Positions 12,326-25,255 of a stretch of 64,000 bases of DNA are shown piece by piece. Under the pieces are notes generated by a model. That model was not told where the DNA came from and did not search any database. It worked only from the letters and a program-made list of their open reading frames with translations. Every line of letters begins with the position of its first letter. The stretch's first letter is position 1. Source of the stretch: Opisthorchis felineus (lineage: Eukaryota; Platyhelminthes; Trematoda; Opisthorchiida; Opisthorchiidae). The stretch spans positions 535,314-599,313 of the forward strand of contig SJOL01010677.1 in assembly GCA_004794785.1 (NCBI GenBank). The letters are read 5' to 3'. The translations under genes were made by a program, and so were the position numbers.

Positions 12326-13472
12326 GAGAATACTGCTTTATCTATACAAAGCCTTGTCCAACAAAGTGAAAAGTACTATCGTTTTATCGGAGGTTAGTTT
12401 TATTAACCACCAACGGTCACCACATTCATCATTCAAATGGGTCTCAGCAAAATCATCTAGATTGCCTTTCGCAGTCCAGCACAGACTGTTAATCTTTTTT
12501 CGCAGTAGAGAACTTGGCTTCCATCTTAAAATTATCTAGTTCAGCAGTGAGTTTGAGCATTTCTTTAGTTGCACTTTGCAGTGTAATTTTAATTTTCCCA
12601 CACTACTTACAAAATTAATGAAAGATTGTAAATAATTATGTTACAGATCCTTAAAACGTGCAGGTTTTACTCGGTCTACGGGGTGAGACGTGCGATAAAC
12701 CCGAGTGTACGAAGTGACCTTTTGAAGGCTGGATCAATTTTGCGCACGGGCATGTATTTCAATAAATAAGTTATAGAAAGGCTTGTTTGCATACAAAGGA
12801 ATATATAGCTTTTTAAAGTCAAAATAAATATAATTGAGGGTTATGTTTTCTCACCCATCCTATTCATTTTAAGGCCTAAAATCAATTATATTACGACAAG
12901 AAGGAGAAAATGTGAAAAACAACCAGGAAGCATCTTCTAGAACGACCAGTTAGGATGATAACTAAGTAACACCTGTCTGACAGAGTTCTACAAATTAGCG
13001 TCGTGGAAATTCGGCGAGACTAATTGCCCCCCTCTTGTCCCTGTTCTAGTGGCCGGTAAGATAAAAAACAGAGTGGTAATACACCTGAAAAGAACAGCTA
13101 ATTCTGTGGACCATTAATCTTTGAAACAACCGATCTACGTGTGCACCTTACTACCCGAAGTGAAGTTTTTGCTAAGTCGTACTACATGGAGGATACCAGC
13201 ATTTTCCATGTCAAAGCAACGTGTCGTTAATAGATATACACTGCAACAAGTGGTTAGATGCAAAGGCTTATGACATGAGATGGCAACTAATGACGGAAGA
13301 TTCTGCGGATACGATGGCCATTCTGTTAGTAATTTTAATCCTTCAAGTCTAGGCATTGTTCTCCTCATTAGTCAGAATCAAGTTAAACTATGCTGTTTAA
13401 AGGCGGCATGAAAACGAAGCAGATATATGATAGATATGTGCAGCCTTGAGAGATCTGAACAGTGAGCGAGTA

Positions 13473-13600
13473 GAACATAAGGTTGACGGAAACTCGGGGG
13501 ATGCGCCTACATGATGAGCACTAAGAAGGGTGAAGCTGGTCGTGGGTTGTCGAAGAGCTTTCAGCCACCTTGTGAGCAGTTTCCTTTATGAGAATTGACC
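13473..13600 (+). repeat. Hammerhead-bearing repeat, copy C (truncated, decayed)
   Basis: It shares GAACATAAGGTTGACGGAAA with copy B, then CCTAC-ATGATGA (13511-13517), AAGAAGGG, GAAG (13532-13535), CTGGTCGTGGGTTGTCGAAGAG. Two invariant core positions are changed. The unit stops near 13600, soon after the hammerhead. Confidence 0.65.
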
Positions 13601-14776
13601 ACGGTTACTCACTTGGTTTCAAAAAATATTCGTTGCATCATCGATTGGATGGAATCGACCTCAACACTCTATGTCATCAAATAAGGGGTAGCTACATTCA
13701 ACCGATAGTACTTTAGAATACGGCTGGTGATCAATTAATCGTAAAAAACCTGGAGCCGACCAAGAAGTCATCGTTTCAGAGAAGTTTTAGAGTCCACCGA
13801 TTGTTCCCTAATCCCTTTCGAAATGAAGAGCGGTGACCACCGTATGAAGGCAGATCACCCCGGCTCTTTAGAGACCTTCGGCTTGACCACGGTTCAAAAT
13901 GTGCGATCCTCCAGGGTAGTTAACAGGTTGCAGTTTACTTTATATATGCAGTTGTGGGAACGACCTAATTAGATTAGTGCTATGTGAACCGACTGTGCAC
14001 ACGATGCTCTTCTTCTAACCATGTTTGTTAAGGGATCGAGGCTGGTGCTCACAGCAGATTTCGCGGGTGGAGCTAAAATCCTATACATTGGTTTAGAAAG
14101 AACTGCTAAGTAACTAAAGGCCTGCCTGTGCTATACTCGGGAACACATGTGATACCTCAGGTGAGCCTGTACATCTACGGTTAACCGGAAGGAGTGAGAT
14201 GGACGGACAAATTCACAGAGACTGTCGAGAGCCATAATTCGACTCAATAATGATGGTACTTTTTTTTAGAATAATACAGCACCTCATCCAAACGACACGG
14301 TAAAATCCTACCCTCTGGGTTTTCCGATATGATGCATTTCGGTTGTACTTGGTGAACATGCGATGCATATTTGGTACGGACATACGTCTCTCACTGGAAA
14401 TATGGGCGAACTTACCACAGATATCCTGTTGGCGCTTCGTCATTGCAAGGCGCACATAAGTTGGCGCAAATAAGCTCATACCAAAGCATATCCTTTTAGA
14501 ATTTGAAATACAGCAATCCGTTCTCATCGGGTCGGTGTCTAAGCTTCTAAAAGTAACGATGGCCCAGTGCTGTTTACCTGCATACTGACCACTGATCAAT
14601 CCAAATGGACTCGGTTCATCTGGCCTTTTCTCTTAGCATTCATTTCGTTATCAGGCAAGTGAATGATGTTTCACATTCGACAACAAGTCTAAACTTTGGT
14701 TTCACCTTAATTCATGCACTTCATCCGGTATTGCATTACCACAGACCACAAAACAGGCTGAGGGATACAATTTCAG

Positions 14777-14963
14777 TCACCATTTCCTCGTGTGCATTGT
14801 CGGCACACCTGCAACTGGTGCCCTTAACTTGGAGAATCTTATCATGCCATTTCGATTCCACTGGCGTGAGGTGCAAGATATTGTCATACTTGGAAACAGT
14901 CAGCTTATTGGACCCTATGAATGGGCAAAGCTGAAAAATCTACCAAGGATCTTTCTGGTGAAT
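14777..14963 (+). CDS. Slo/BK-type K+ channel, exon F (RCK2, first Rossmann strands)
   Basis: Acceptor ACAATTTCAG ends at 14776; donor GTGAGT starts at 14964. It gives 62 codons after one completing base. The order HHFLVCIVGTP - LNLENLIMPFR - DIVILGN - EWAKLKNLPRIFLVN follows Slo RCK2 exactly (GHVVVCLFAD - IGLRNLVMPLR - HIVIVGS - REWKTLQNLPKISILN). This is the strongest identification in the gene. RCK2 is a cytosolic ligand-sensing domain of the gating ring. The exon ends in phase 0 after Asn, and exon G starts with the Gly that follows Asn in animal Slo. Confidence 0.85.
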
Positions 14964-15793
14964 GTGAGTTTATACTACTTCTCTTGCTCTTTCTTATTCT
15001 GTCAGGTTATCATATTGAACTGTTCTAGAAAAGCGCAAAATGACCAATCGCAGAGTGGCTTCGGGTTCTGGTGAGGATGAAGAGTTTTCAGGCGATTTCT
15101 CAATCCAGATAGTAGAATAACGCTTTTTTTGTGATAAGGTATACGACGAAAACGATTTGGTGAGCTTCAGTTATCTGTCTGTTGTGTAAGCTAAGATTGT
15201 TTCGGTTTATTTAGCTGGGATTAAACACAATTTCCTACGCATTTAGTTGAACCTGTTGGAAACGATACTGGCCATATTCAAACGTGTTGGCTGCTTCCGA
15301 AGTTGGTTTTCAGGATCCTGTTAGGTTCCTTTATCAGTTTTTCTCAGTATGCTTTGTATTCATCTCTTTCTCCCTGTGGTTGCGTGTGAACCCCTAGTAA
15401 ATGCTAGCAGTTTGAATTCCCGCGCACTGCACGACCTGATGCTAGTTGCCCAAGCACTTTACTCCAGGCATATGTTTCCAATACTTTCAACCATCAGCCA
15501 TTATTTTCACTCTCGTAACGCAACTGTCTGGAGTCCAGTTTTCATAATGTTCATAAAAGTTTATGCTGATTGTTTGGTTGAATTACTTTCTTCAAGATCT
15601 ACAGTGCTGAAATTTAGACAATACCACAACGACTGAGGTGACGTAAGTCGAACAAGGCAGTTCTGCAGTGCCAAACGTTGTACAGCTAAGATGTCAGAAT
15701 CACTGATGTCTGAACCATCATTTCAGTTTATGCATTTTTCGAATAGACTCAGCCAATTCACCATTTGTTTGTAGTGCGAGAAGATTTGGGAAG

Positions 15794-15930
15794 TTTCAAT
15801 TGAGATTTCATCCTGTAAGTGAAACCAATCGTGGTGAAAAGCTGAGAAACCGTACATAGCTGTTTCACCCTAAGTGGTAATCACCGGCTGTGCATCTTAC
15901 GGAACTCTTGGGACGAAATCTCAGTTGAAA
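15794..15930. mobile_element. MITE-like element with 20-bp terminal inverted repeats
   Basis: TTTCAATTGAGATTTCATCC at the left end is matched 18 of 20 by the reverse complement of the right end (GGACGAAATCTCAGTTGAAA). The total is 137 bp with no coding capacity. The same left end with similar interior occurs at 36928 and 37172. This suggests a short non-autonomous DNA transposon, or a foldback element; no target-site duplication was confirmed. Confidence 0.45.
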
Positions 15931-16540
15931 AATCCATTATTCGCCCGCACTGAAACCAGGACGATCGAGGGGCTTACAGTAATTTTTTCCACTGTCGTCG
16001 AGTGGTTCTGCTTGTCCGGTATGGTATTGAGTGAGAGTCAATAACTTGAACACCAATTCCAAGACTATATGGCACGAAAGCAAAGGCATTTTTATCTCTT
16101 TTGTCAAAGGTGAAAGCGGTGGCCACAAGCTTATTCCTCATGTTTCCCTGTTCCAATTAGTGAAAGGACTGTCTTTGTGGACGTAAAACCCAATAGATGC
16201 AAGCTGATTGAACCTCCACGATAGAGGGATCCTGACGGCATTTGGTAACACATTTGAAGTTAGTTGGTTAATATTAATGTTTTTTTCTTCCGAATTTGAG
16301 TTCGTAATAGGACTAGTTTATGGTAAAATATACATGGGGAATTACTGACGTTGGCTAGTGGGAGAAATGTTGACACTTTAGTGTGTACAGTGTGTCGTCA
16401 GTCTAAGTGCGGAGCTGCGCAGTTTGGTCGGAAGTCCATCTCTAACAGGTGGGTTGAAATCATTCGGGTGTTATATAGTTCACCTACTCTCTTTGGGAGC
16501 TAACTCACCCGTCAAATGCTAACGTCTTTTTTCGTTTCAG

Positions 16541-16745
16541 GGAGATCCATGCAGCTTCACCGATTTGTATGCTGTGCAACTGTGTCGATGTATGGCCTGT
16601 GTGATTCTTGGTGATGTACAGGATGACTTAGATTCACAATCTGATGACCTTTGTCTTCAAGACAGGAAAACTCTACTCTGTGCAATGAATATCCGTTCGC
16701 TACTTCAACGTGAGCAGCAGTTAGTTCACTTCACTACCGAACTGC
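16541..16745 (+). CDS. Slo/BK-type K+ channel, exon G (RCK2, ADLRAV...LQDK block)
   Basis: Acceptor TTTTTTCGTTTCAG ends at 16540; donor GTAAGT starts at 16746. It reads GDPCSFTDLYAVQLCRCMA, then CVILGD, then LQDRKTLLCAMNIRSLL, matching the BK block [23 protein letters not shown]...SLQDKEAILASLNIK. The usual NNIDD-type loop is replaced by VQDDLDSQSDD. After LLQREQQLVHFTTEL it leaves one C in phase 1. The acidic calcium bowl normally encoded shortly downstream is not present here. Confidence 0.85.
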
Positions 16746-19700
16746 GTAAGTGCAGTATGATCACCAGAAACCACTGTGCTTGCACGATTCTATTGTTCTG
16801 CGGTAGGTTCACCCTACTGAAACCTATTTAGTAGGCAAGAAGCACTTGTCATAAACGCCTACAAGTTGAGTGATTCAGACCACTGACTGTATCGCCGTTT
16901 TTCCTCGGGATACTGATGGATGCAATGGTTTTTAACTTTTACAGGACCTCAGAAGAAAACATGTCTCGGATCTATCTAGCCGTCCAACCCTTTGATACTT
17001 TAATAACGTGTTCAAATTTCTTAAAAAACGAAGTTATTGAGGAGACCATTTCTGCTATTTGTCGGGTCACGGTTCACAGCTGCTGAATCCACAACAATAT
17101 GTTCACAAAAAAAACACGAAAGACGTTTAGGTGAACCGTTCTCCTAGTGCAACTCTCTCAGCACCTAAACACCAACACAAGGAATTGTGCAGTCCCTCTA
17201 GTTGCATTATTTTCTGAAAATACACAGCCTTTAACGCTTCGCTGGAGCAGGTAACAGATTCGGGTACAGTTGAAGGACATTTGTCTTAATAAGCCATAGT
17301 ATGCCTTTGATAAAGAAGTAGGGTATGTAGCTTGATGGTGGTTTTAAACCTGGAGTAAATGTGAGATGCTTCTCCGTGCCTACCAGTGGTTGTTTGGGGT
17401 AGGCGTCATTTTGGCGACGATACAGGAGTTTTTGAAAAATCAGGGAGGAGAATTAGAACCGTAATTCTTTCCGAAAGACTAGTATTCCCCATTTCTTTTG
17501 GTTTCTGCGAATTTGGGTACTTTAGCCCTGCAAAAGATTTCGCGGTCAATGACATTTAAGTCAAGAAGGGTGTTTGGCACCCTTTGGATACAAGGCACCT
17601 TTAACTTGGTCGCTGAAGCTGCAGCATTTCGTATTGTTCCGTAATTCTCCAGATGGATGGGAGGCAAATCTCTGTGTGATTGAACTGCATCCATAGCTTG
17701 AAACACTTGTTTCTTTTCGAAGGCTTGATTAATGCGCTGAAGGCACGGAGGATAGTGGATACAGTCATTCTGTATTGTTTCGTACGAAGACATGTAACCG
17801 GAAAAAGAACTGTATAGCATATATGAAGCAAACTTATTCATGATGTCACAGGTAGGATAGATCAGCTTCATGAAGTCAATGGCAACTTAAGGGATACCGA
17901 AATTCGTGTTTGAAGGAGGCATTGATCGACTTTTTGCGGTGACGTCAACGAATCAAAATGAGTTTTGGTGAAAATAAAGGGAAGTGAACCCTAAACTGAA
18001 ATCAAAGCGATGGTCTGTGGCGATATTTCTAGCTGTGGAAGACTGTGGTGTCCCTCGATCACACGACAATGTAGCATTTTGCGAAGGATAATGTCAGACT
18101 CAGGGAAACACTCCCTCATTGTACTATTGATGTATTTGTTGGTTCTGCCAATGCAGATCACTCCGCATTTACAGATAAATTATTGCACACAGTGTGATTT
18201 GGCTCTTATGTGTTCAGGGTCGAAGTGGCCAACGAGTCAGTTTGCGAATGCGTACTTCTGTTGCGCTGAGTGACCTGTGATATGTGGTTTGGTAAAAAAG
18301 ACTCGCAAAAACAGATATCCTTTGCGTTCTGTTAAAGTACACGCTAGGTAGGAGCTTAAACTCGGGGTGCAACACTGTATACAAGACGTCAGAAGAAAAT
18401 GCATTGGCAATAGTAACTCACAACCTAGCGCCAGCTTTAAGCCGAACATGCAGCGCAGTAAATTAAGCGTTTTCAATCATCATTCAGAAGCAATCATCAT
18501 GCTTGGGATGCATTACACTGTTCACACTATCCCAAAGTAACTGCGGAAAAGTTGCTGTGGTGTCTCTTCACCAGAATGAGAGAGTCCGTACCATTCTGGG
18601 TCCGAAATATTTTCCCCAAAAATACTAGAACGACGCACAAGTGAAGGATACTACTGGATGTTGTAGCCAGAAATATCGCTAAAGGCCATCGGTTTGGTTT
18701 TATCTAGGCACATGATGTTCAATACTCTGATGTGCTGAGGTTTGCTGAGGGCACTGACATACATCAATAAAAGCCTTGTCTGTATGATCAAATGTAACTC
18801 GTTGTGACCCTTTAGTTACCCTGGACATCGCGACACAATAGGTGATGCTTTTTATCTGTTCGGCTGAACTATAATTGCTTGTTTAAATCCGTTATGCGTT
18901 AAAAATTCATTTTCCATTCTGCGTTGGCGGCGAGGGAGCAAAACGGAATGTTGTATCAGTTTTCTTTTAGCGTTCGTCAAGACTGTTGAGATACACATTT
19001 GTATCGTCATTTGAATCTGCTTTATGTTGTTGGAATTCGATTTATGAATTCCATTCGAAAAATGTAATCGGACCGTACTGGAAAGCTTATAAATACCGTA
19101 TAGCTGTTTTATATGTAATGAAAATCACCCCAACTGTACGTATCACTTAACCCAATGAAGATATGCAAATCGTGCCACCCGGTTTGGAGTCAAAACACCA
19201 GAACTAAGCTGAAAGTGGCTGATCAGTAGGAAAATTATCTAGCACTTGTACATGGGAGACCACTGTTCGTCATCCAATTGCCCAGGTTCAGTTCGCGAGC
19301 AAGTGGTCGCTTCTGAGAGAGCAGGAGGGATATGTTCGTTTCGAAGCGTACGGGTAGCATTTTTTGGAATTGAGATCCTGGAGCCACTATTAAAGATAGA
19401 GCGTTCAACAGATAACTGGAAATCTTTGACAAATCGCTTTTGGATGACTCTGTCAAGTGGAATTCAGTGAGCTGTTTAGAGGTATCAAACTAAGCTCAGC
19501 AAACGAGCGGGCAACCAATGTGAGTCTCTAAGACAAAAAAAGGTAGATTACCGGCTCTCCACCCCGTAGACTATTGTTAGTTTTTAATTCTGCTTAACAA
19601 AGAGTGGTTCTGGAGTTTTGCTTAGACTGACGCATTGGAAAACTACCAATAGTGCAATCATCAGAGGGTCAGCTGTTGAGATTGAACCAATCACCGATCC

Positions 19701-21977
19701 GGTATATATTTACTCGTGAAGACCGCCACACGTAAATTGACCAGCAGATGGACATGCTGTACTTGAATATACCGTACGATGCCTCTCGGTTTCTCAGCAA
19801 AGGTTGTCAGTGTCATTCAAAACTAAATCCATCGGTGAAACCTAAAAGTGCTCAATTCTAGATTTTCCCACCTGATTCGCCCAAAAGTTGAATTAAGGTA
19901 GTTGATAAACTAAACGGAACACATATAAATGCACAGTTGTAATTAGAATATTCCGTCAAGGGAGATCTCTATACGAGACTAGGTTATTCACTGGATAGTC
20001 TACAATAGTCAGACACAACCTAACTTGAGATCAATTTGAAGTAAAGGCCACTAAAGTGGATCGACCAGCCCCCTTTCTCCGTAATTATTCAGAGTACACT
20101 TTTGTGACTGTAAATGAGGTAGGTTTCTCCACTTCGACGCCATTGTCTCAAACGTCAAATTGTCTTAGCGTCGGACATTTCTTCCACTTAGGTGCTGCTA
20201 TAGGCCCTGAAAAGGAATGTGGCAATTTCTTTTAGGGAGCTGTCGCTTCTGAAGAAGATAGATACTACGCTTTTGGAATGGACGATTTCAGTGGGGATAC
20301 CCTAAGTGGGGAATCATAATCTAAGAGAGAATCTATATCCAAATGGGTATGTAGTCCGTTTCATATGTCAGCCTTCAATCATGGAACTAGTTACTTGAGC
20401 CAGAACTAAGTCAATAATTCTTCGGGCATGAGCGCCAGCTAAATTTGTTTGGTTGGATTAATGACAACAAGCGTTTGCTAGTCAAGGTAATTTTATCAGA
20501 CCGGATTACATAGTTGGTACGCGGTTTGTTCTCTGAGCTTGGTATCGCAACATCGTCAGTGCCTTTTTATCAGTTCGATCGGTGATGAAGCATTTGCAAC
20601 CCAATCGTCCAGCTCGCGAACGAACCAACGACAAATAGCTTAGAGAAATTTTGCAGGCTTACTAACTTTGGGTGGCTTATCCGAAGGTAGTTCTGTTGTT
20701 CTACGATCAACTTTATACCTACGATTTCCTTTAGGATTTCCCATAGTTTGAATCAGCAGATCTGCACTAGCTTCTTCCTTTCCTACCGTATAGAAGCTTG
20801 GAAGGAGGGAACTCCGCACCATTTTTGTACGTACTTGAATGACAAGAACTAAACGTATTGGGACATGCATGATAAAAGGTATGGGATTGCAATATCATAC
20901 CGAGACAGCTGGCCACTTGGGTCTAAAAATATGCGGTTTTTCGACTAACCAAACATGCTTTTAGTGGCTGCAGTGTCGTCATTCAGATACTTCATTTCAA
21001 ATTCCTTTAATATGTTATTCCAATAGGTTACGAAAAGAACGCTCATTTGTTCAGTTCAGTGGACACTCATGCAAACGACTATAAACTGCCAGTATGGTTT
21101 AGTGAACCGTTCGCCAGAGGCTTTGTTTTCAGCAACACGCTTTTGTACAGTTGCTTGAGCTCCGTAAGTGATTCATTCATGCATGTATCCGTGTGTTTCG
21201 TGTAACGTTTGGAATACTAGATTGCCAATGACGCAGTTTAGCACCTGGTTTTCTTCTTAGTTCTGTTCATTTTTTTTATTGACACGTGATGCTCCAAAGT
21301 TTGTATCAGTGGCTGTCACGAGAGAAATATCAAATTATCGTGCAAGGTTTCCACTGAAAAACAGCAGTTTATAAACTAAATGGTGTACAGTTTCAAGTGA
21401 TTCATTTCCATGTCTCGTATTCAGGAATTCGGATCGTTGTATTTGCTAGCCACCTGCAATATGTGACCATTAGAACGCTAACATTTACTGTGTGGGGGCT
21501 ATAGGATGCATCCTAGCAATTGGGTTTAATGCTTTCAGCGTGTATTTTCGATCAACAAAGCGACCACAATCGTCCGTCACTTTATTATCCTAACTTATGC
21601 GCCTCAGTTGCTGGAATACCAGAAACCAGTGAATGGCACCTGCACCACTTGAAGAGAATCGCCTGACACTGCAATGAAATTTCATTCAATCATAATAAAC
21701 AGACAGGTAGGGCTTGTCCACACTGTGTACACTGCTGGTCGTTGCTCACATATCAACAGTTTGCCATAACTACAACTCAAGACAGTTTACCCAATGTGCC
21801 ATCAACGCAAGACGACTGAAGGAGCCGGAGGGAAATTTGTCCTGTTACAGTTCCCGTTGCTTCCGTGTTGTTTGCTGGGTCCAATAAGAGGCGACGTAGC
21901 TCATGACAGGTTCCAGGATTATAGATTGAGAAGTTACCCAAAAAGCCCACCACACAAAATGTAGGCGGAATCGTCAG
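16746..21977. other. Channel intron G-H (5.2 kb)
   Basis: It holds the antisense frame at 17479-17871. It also has two splice-bracketed short segments, 21133-21163 (TTGTTTTCAG/GTAAGT) and after 20235 (TTTCTTTTAG, frame GAVASEEDRYYAFGMDDFSG), whose phases do not fit the chain directly. Otherwise nothing was recognised. Confidence 0.4.
17479..17871 (-). other. Unidentified 130-codon minus-strand open frame in a channel intron
   Basis: An uninterrupted frame from ATG at 17871. It has mixed composition with several Cys residues, begins MKLIYPTCDIMNKFASYMLY and ends near KFAETKRNGEY. I recognise no family and saw no strong flanking splice sites. It lies antisense within the intron between exons G and H, so it may be chance or a nested single-exon gene. 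Confidence 0.2.
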
Positions 21978-22015
21978 TATCCGGTGGATTTTTATGGAAC
22001 TATGCAGCCGACCTG
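21978..22015 (+). CDS. Slo/BK-type K+ channel, exon H (short exon)
   Basis: A 38-nt exon between ATCGTCAG and GTAAGT. With the incoming C of exon G it reads LSGGFLWNYAADL and ends in phase 0, as exon I requires. Joined to exon I it gives SGGFLWNYAADLLFYNDD, which fits BK [22 protein letters not shown] (the helix after the calcium bowl). The opposite strand has a 99-codon open frame over this site, taken as a shadow. Confidence 0.6.
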
Positions 22016-23226
22016 GTAAGTCTGAATACAATATCTTCAGCCATACACACTGTTGTTTTGTATGCAGCATACTCAAGACTCGCGATGACCAGAGGAATTG
22101 CGGATGGACACAAAAGCTGCCTAGAAATAAGCCTCACTTGAGACCACCTTCGTGTTCGAGGTCATCTAAGTCAGGGAGCAGTAGCGAGCACTTCGAGCTA
22201 GAAGCAAAACCCTCCACCTTCGTGGGTGATATCCTAGTGAGCTGAATAGTAATCGGTCCTTGTTGGGTGCGGATGTACAGCGTGAGATGGGATCACTTTT
22301 GGCCTTGGCTGTCAGCTTAGATGGAAGAGCTCACCAGGTATCAATGATATGGTAGTTAAGTGCCGAAATTTATTACTGGTGTATTGCTGTACATGACAAT
22401 GAAGTACAGAGGGTAGTTCGTCAACTGAATTGTTCAGAGTTGACTGGGTTCAGTTAAATGAGTGCGGCTTTGATACTCATTAGATCTGACAGCGTCTTTG
22501 GTGAGTCTTCCAGAGTACGATCGGGTTTTCTCAAACAAGAGTACGACCTGCACTAACCTCAATATGATAAGTTCCAGCTGATATGTGTGGTCTTCAGTCC
22601 TCTACAGAAGCTGTCAATCACGACCGATGGAAGCGCTAACCAGTTGTAAGTCGTTTGCATGTCAGCTAAGAAAGCGTCTAATTGGAAGCACGTGTTCGAA
22701 TGAGAACTATATCCTTATTCGGTCGCTCAACACTGGGAAAGGCTGAATCTTCCAAAAATATGGCGAATTAGTCTGTCAGATATATGTATCTATGCTTTTC
22801 AGACCTGTGAGATGGCCACAAAAGTGCCGCCATTCACTTGGCTTCAAACGTCCTTTAGTGCAGCTCAACTTTCTTGTGGATGCAGTACTTGTCGGACAGG
22901 GTTGGAGTGCAGGCTAACCTGGCCAAAATGTTGACAGAGCGCCCAACAAGGTGGCTATTTTTTGGACAACGTGCCCATGCAATGGAGATAACTACTAACG
23001 TTGCAGTCAGGGTGTATATAACCTTACGTAGGTGTACCCTGATCCGCTGTGGTAAAAACAAGTAATCACCATGGCAATAATTATTCTATCAGGTATCCAG
23101 AACTATGAGAGACAGGTTGAGTCTGTACGATAGTTTTCAGTGTTCACATCGCAACAGTCTGTCTTCCGCCGTTCGGGAGTGTTTGAGTATTATATCGTCG
23201 AGTGGAGAGCTTTTTTCAAACCACTT

Positions 23227-23867
23227 TCAAATCCAACTTGCACACATTTTCAGGACACAGTGTACCTTACTGTGAGCACATAGTGTAAGTGGTGCAACAA
23301 TTATGGGGTAAAACGGAGTCCCGTTGGGATACTGTATGAATAAAACTCTCAATGCCACATGCTTCATGTTCGAGTATGAATCTCCGACATTTGTACAACC
23401 ATATGGGAAGTTGCAGATGACTGAGCACGGGTGCTGAATTTCAAAGACCACATAGTCTATCAACTCTGCCATATTTGATTTACGCTGCTTTCCGTTTGGA
23501 ACCACGGTATAGCCAGCTCCCTTACCCAAACAAACGACGTGACTTCAGCCATAGCCATGAAAGCCGCTTTCCCGTCTGACTGTGGTGGAAACATCTCGCC
23601 ACTAGAACCCAGTGTATAGGTCCCTCCCAATAGACAATGTGTAGCAGCCCATATCCTGAAATCACTCCATTTATCTCACTAGTATGGTTTCTCCGGGCAC
23701 GCATTACCATGGTGTGGGTCAAGTAGTATCTCCGTATTGTACTCATTTTCTTTACAGTATGTCGAACTTGAATTTCCACCAAGTACAAAAGACAGTGGTA
23801 CTAAGAAGCTGTTGACCCATCTGATGTTTAACACATATGAGCCATCATGGTAGCCTTCCATCTCCAA
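23227..23867 (-). other. Cluster of minus-strand coding-like frames, possible nested gene
   Basis: Three overlapping minus frames lie just before exon I on the other strand. A GTAATG donor and TTTCAG acceptor bracket a possible 52-nt intron (about 23657-23708). A TTTGG/GTAAGG donor lies near 23525 and another (CACA/GTAAGG) near 23265. Peptides include GGNSSSTYCKENEYNTEI and NFPYGCTNVGDSYSNMKH. I do not recognise the protein. The frames overlap, so the true exon structure is uncertain. Confidence 0.25.
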
Positions 23868-23967
23868 TTGTATCTACGTGTGCATTGTTTGAGTAATACG
23901 TCATTTGATGAAACTGGCTGTGGCGAATCGTGCTACGTATCAACTTCGTCATTTCACCCGTTTTCAG

Positions 23968-24061
23968 TTGTTCTACAACGATGACGTGTTCCACTTCCTG
24001 AGAGTGCTTATATCTGGTCAGGCAGCCGACGCAATTGAAGCCTCCTTTGCTGTTGGAGCTG
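23968..24061 (+). CDS. Slo/BK-type K+ channel, exon I (RCK2 helix)
   Basis: Acceptor CACCCGTTTTCAG ends at 23967; donor GTAAGA starts at 24062. It reads LFYNDDVFHFLRVLISG then QAADAIEASFAVGAG, matching BK [32 protein letters not shown]. The phase is 0 in and 1 out. Divergence is strong but the pattern of hydrophobic and Gly positions is kept. Confidence 0.8.
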
Positions 24062-25145
24062 GTAAGATATTTGCCAAATTACTAAGAATGAATAGCCAAT
24101 GGTAGTGAGTGTAACTGTAAGAGAGTGGATTGGGTGTCATGAGAAAATATCCAATCATTAGTGGCTTCGCAAATGCTTTTGTGCGAAGCTAATATTCACA
24201 CATGCGAGGCCCAGATCCATCAAAAATGGTCGTACTTCTAATACTGTTGGAGTGCGGGAACGTCTAGACGGCACGTACTGGAATACTATCCTCTTTGTAG
24301 GACGATTGCGTGCACATATTAAGTAGAGTGTACACAGTACACGTGGTCAGATAGGTTACATGCGTGCCAGTTTTCACTGGATTACAGACTCAACAGGAGC
24401 GCAGCCCTATTGTTAAGCAGAACCGGCTTTACGAATTTCGACATCTAGATTTAGTACCAACTGGTGTGTGCTGGCTGCTTAAATTAAGGTAAAAGCTTGT
24501 GTGAGAACCTCGGTGAACTTCAGTTTATTCAGTTAGATTACTATCAGTGCTTTGCCGTTACCAGTAAAATCCCAGCAGCTGCTAGTCGATCTGCTGGTTT
24601 AGTCTTGCAAGTATCTGTGAGTTTCTTCAGTAATGGAGAGGAAAACACCAACGCAAGGTTGGGTTGCCAAGCTCGCCGCCAATGGTTGCACTTAAGCGGC
24701 CAAAATTTCAACATATCACCAAGCTCTAGTTGCCTCAACATGACTGCAGCTTTTCACGCCAAATCATCGACCAAAAGATCCCATCTACCTACGCCATGCC
24801 GGATGCATAAGTAGCACATCACTTGAGGCAGCGTCCTGGCTGTGGTCTTCTTAACATGAGCTCATTTGATGCAAGCTCCTCATTCTTGTTCACGATGAAA
24901 GCCACTCTCCATAGGTTACTTAACTGAGTAGGCTGAAGGTAAGTAGTTGTCCTCAGAAAGGAGATCTACTTGAATTCAATCAAGTGGCTGAAACCGTACA
25001 AAAATTACCGGAAATGTGAAGCAGAGCGATGTCTCGGAAACCGAGACACCAGATGCAACGGAATTTGTTTATTAAAGTATTTCGGATTTGCGAAGGTAAT
25101 ATCATTTGGACAACTAAAACATTACATAACCTTTATCCCCAACAG

Positions 25146-25255
25146 GACTGCAACCCGATTCGTCCGATGGAGCGTGTCGTATTAATGGAGTAAACGTGGC
25201 CCTCAGAAACTTTGACCAACCTCCGTTCAGTTACATGGCCCGAGAGCATAGAAGA
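25146..25255 (+). CDS. Slo/BK-type K+ channel, exon J (RCK2)
   Basis: Acceptor TTTATCCCCAACAG ends at 25145; donor GTGAGT starts at 25256. With the G from exon I it reads GLQPDSSDGACRINGVNVAL then RNFDQPPFSYMAREHRR, corresponding to BK [23 protein letters not shown]. The C-R-[IV]-x-x-x-x-V/L-A-L core is visible. It ends in phase 0. Confidence 0.72.

Noticed and set aside
20236..20320. Extra channel exon (GAVASEEDRYY...) after TTTCTTTTAG
   Set aside because: In the phase delivered by exon G it hits a stop; no donor/acceptor phase chain could be made through it.
21777..22076. 99-codon minus frame
   Set aside because: It covers channel exon H on the opposite strand and shows no family signature.
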